A stretch of 6,613 nucleotides of DNA, taken from Candidatus Firestoneibacteriota bacterium (GTDB taxonomy: Bacteria; Oederibacteriota; JAAXVQ01; JAUVAV01). Below the pieces are notes generated by a model, which had not been told where the DNA came from, made no database searches, and saw nothing but the letters and a program-made list of their open reading frames with translations. The DNA is taken from positions 1-6,613 of the forward strand of contig DAOVYW010000140.1 of assembly GCA_030635415.1 (NCBI GenBank), in the 5' to 3' direction. Positions 5,886-6,613 of the stretch are shown here, in pieces (within the stretch, counting starts at the first letter, position 1; the number at the start of each line of letters is the position of its first letter). The position numbers and the translations under genes are program-made.

Positions 5886-5909
5886 AGCGCCATTTTGGCC
5901 ATGGGCGCT
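5886..5909 (-). other. 5'-UTR hairpin just upstream of the lipoprotein ribosome binding site
   Basis: AGCGCC (minus strand 5909-5904) pairs with GGCGCT (5891-5886); two more A-T pairs are possible with a one-base bulge. It is followed by A's, not T's, on the coding strand, so it is not a terminator for minus-strand transcripts. It may stabilise the message or be chance. Confidence 0.3.
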
Positions 5910-5925
5910 TTGATATCCTTTTTAT

Positions 5926-5954
5926 ATTATCGTCAGGGTTGAGACTTTCTTTAA
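5926..5954 (-). promoter_or_regulatory. possible promoter of the lipoprotein gene
   Basis: On the minus strand GATAAT (5931-5926, 5 of 6 to the -10 consensus) is preceded by 17 bases and TTAAAG (5954-5949, 3 of 6 to the -35 consensus) in an AT-rich stretch. Transcription would start near 5919, leaving a leader of roughly 54 bases that contains the hairpin at 5886-5909. The weak -35 makes this tentative. Confidence 0.3.
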
Positions 5955-6039
5955 TTTAAATTACACGGATATTCATGAAGTCTTCTATGAGGTTACTCGG
6001 CAGAGCCTTTTAACAACATGCGTAGCGAAAAACCATTCG

Positions 6040-6058
6040 AAAAAAACATTGGCCAATG
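6040..6058 (-). terminator. possible intrinsic terminator after the YihY-family gene
   Basis: The minus strand reads CATTGGCCAATG (6058-6047), a perfect 12-base palindrome, followed by seven T's (6046-6040), starting 6 bases past the TAA at 6065. The T-run and position are right. The stem is short: as a hairpin it has only about 4 AT-rich pairs around a GGCC loop, so strength is doubtful. Confidence 0.4.
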
Positions 6059-6064
6059 CTTTGG

Positions 6065-6613
6065 TTATTCCCGGCCCAGCAGCTCATGCTCCAAAGCTTG
6101 ACGCCGGGCCAATGTAGCCCTTTCCAATAAAGCGCGTTCCGGCTCACGGAGCAAACACCTCCCCGGAGACGGTCTAACCGGCCGGGCCGGCAGCAAGGAA
6201 GCCTCCGGCCCGATTTGCTCCAATTTTTCCAAAACTTCACTCACAGGCAGAGCGGTTAATTGACGCGCCGGATGATAGGCCTGAATATTTTTGCCCGGCA
6301 CTTTGATAAGTAAGCCGGTCTGGATCAATTCTTCCAGCACGCGGCGAGCCAACCTCACCGGCACACAGTGCTTTTGCGCCAGCATTTCATCGGTCCAGGG
6401 AGTACTGCCATTTTGGAAGTGATTATGAATTTCGCGCAAAAAAGCCAGGGCCAGCTCCGCGCGTGCCATAAAATTAACTTCTTCGCTCTGCCGTTCCTGG
6501 CGGTAAGTCCCGACATTTTGCAGGGCAAAACAAAATTCCGCCCCGAACAGTATAATCACCCAGGAAATATAAATCCAGATCAGCATAATCGGGACTTGGG
6601 CAAAAGTACCATA
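6065..6613 (-). CDS. YihY/BrkB-family inner-membrane protein, C-terminal part with winged-helix-like tail
   Basis: The frame is open to the window edge, so the N-terminal membrane helices lie outside and the ATG at 6586 is internal. The visible 182 residues begin YGTFAQVPIMLIWIYISW and continue VIILFGAEFCFAL, the last membrane helix of the YihY/BrkB (formerly 'ribonuclease BN') family, where a wIYlsW..lLxGAE pattern is typical. After a linker, residues 49-105 (ARAELALAFLREIHNHF, then WTDEMLAQKHCVPVRLARRV, then LEELIQTGLLIKV) look like a winged-helix DNA-binding fold with its recognition helix near 84-99. The tail (residues 140-182) is Arg- and Leu-rich. Related YihY proteins with an added C-terminal domain are known in other bacteria. 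The RNase BN label of this family is a historical misassignment, and the cellular role is unsettled. The next minus-strand gene is the small lipoprotein, 199 bp further on. Confidence 0.85.
   Translation of the reverse strand, partial: YGTFAQVPIMLIWIYISWVIILFGAEFCFALQNVGTYRQERQSEEVNFMARAELALAFLREIHNHFQNGSTPWTDEMLAQKHCVPVRLARRVLEELIQTGLLIKVPGKNIQAYHPARQLTALPVSEVLEKLEQIGPEASLLPARPVRPSPGRCLLREPERALLERATLARRQALEHELLGRE

Noticed and set aside
5666..5887. 73-codon plus-strand frame rich in Gly/Val
   Set aside because: It is the shadow of the Pro/Thr linker and signal peptide of the lipoprotein.
5966..6015. 12-codon plus-strand frame starting at an ATG in the gap before the YihY-family stop
   Set aside because: Very short, no ribosome binding site, no protein character.

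Overview
The window (6,613 bp, moderate GC) looks like chromosomal DNA of a Gram-negative, probably environmental bacterium. This rests on LolC/E- or MacB-type FtsX permeases, a lipoprotein with a lipobox and a Pro/Thr linker, a YihY/BrkB inner-membrane protein and a membrane adenylate cyclase. I cannot place it in a phylum from sequence alone. There are no rRNA, tRNA, CRISPR, phage or IS genes.

Layout: (A) 1-2203, plus strand, holds two FtsX-type ABC permeases, the first cut by the window edge. They are separated by a 179-bp gap carrying a perfect 34-bp palindrome of the dispersed-repeat kind. The partner ATPase is presumably upstream and out of view. (B) 2204-5109, minus strand, is a two-gene unit. 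The first gene is a single polypeptide joining a RuBisCO-like protein (RLP, form IV) to a cupin. Two bases after its stop, a GTG-started membrane adenylate cyclase with a probable periplasmic SH3b domain begins. The cyclase stop codon abuts the stop of permease 2 with no base between them. (C) 5110-5412 is non-coding. It holds the structured leader of the RLP-cupin gene, with two mutually exclusive hairpins, one of which covers the ribosome binding site, and a terminator-like hairpin for the next gene. (D) 5413-5865, minus strand, is a small lipoprotein gene interrupted by an in-frame TAG. (E) 5866-6064 is a short gap with a possible terminator and promoter. (F) 6065-6613, minus strand, is the C-terminal end of a YihY/BrkB-family protein with a winged-helix-like tail.

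The most interesting item is the RLP-cupin fusion. In Rhodospirillum rubrum an RLP isomerises 5-methylthioribulose-1-phosphate, and a separate cupin removes methanethiol from the product to give 1-deoxyxylulose-5-phosphate (the MTA-isoprenoid shunt). Here the two corresponding domains lie in one 532-residue chain. The gene has a leader with possible translational control and is coupled to a cAMP-making enzyme. Together these suggest a sulfur-salvage/isoprenoid step linked to second-messenger signalling; that link is inference.
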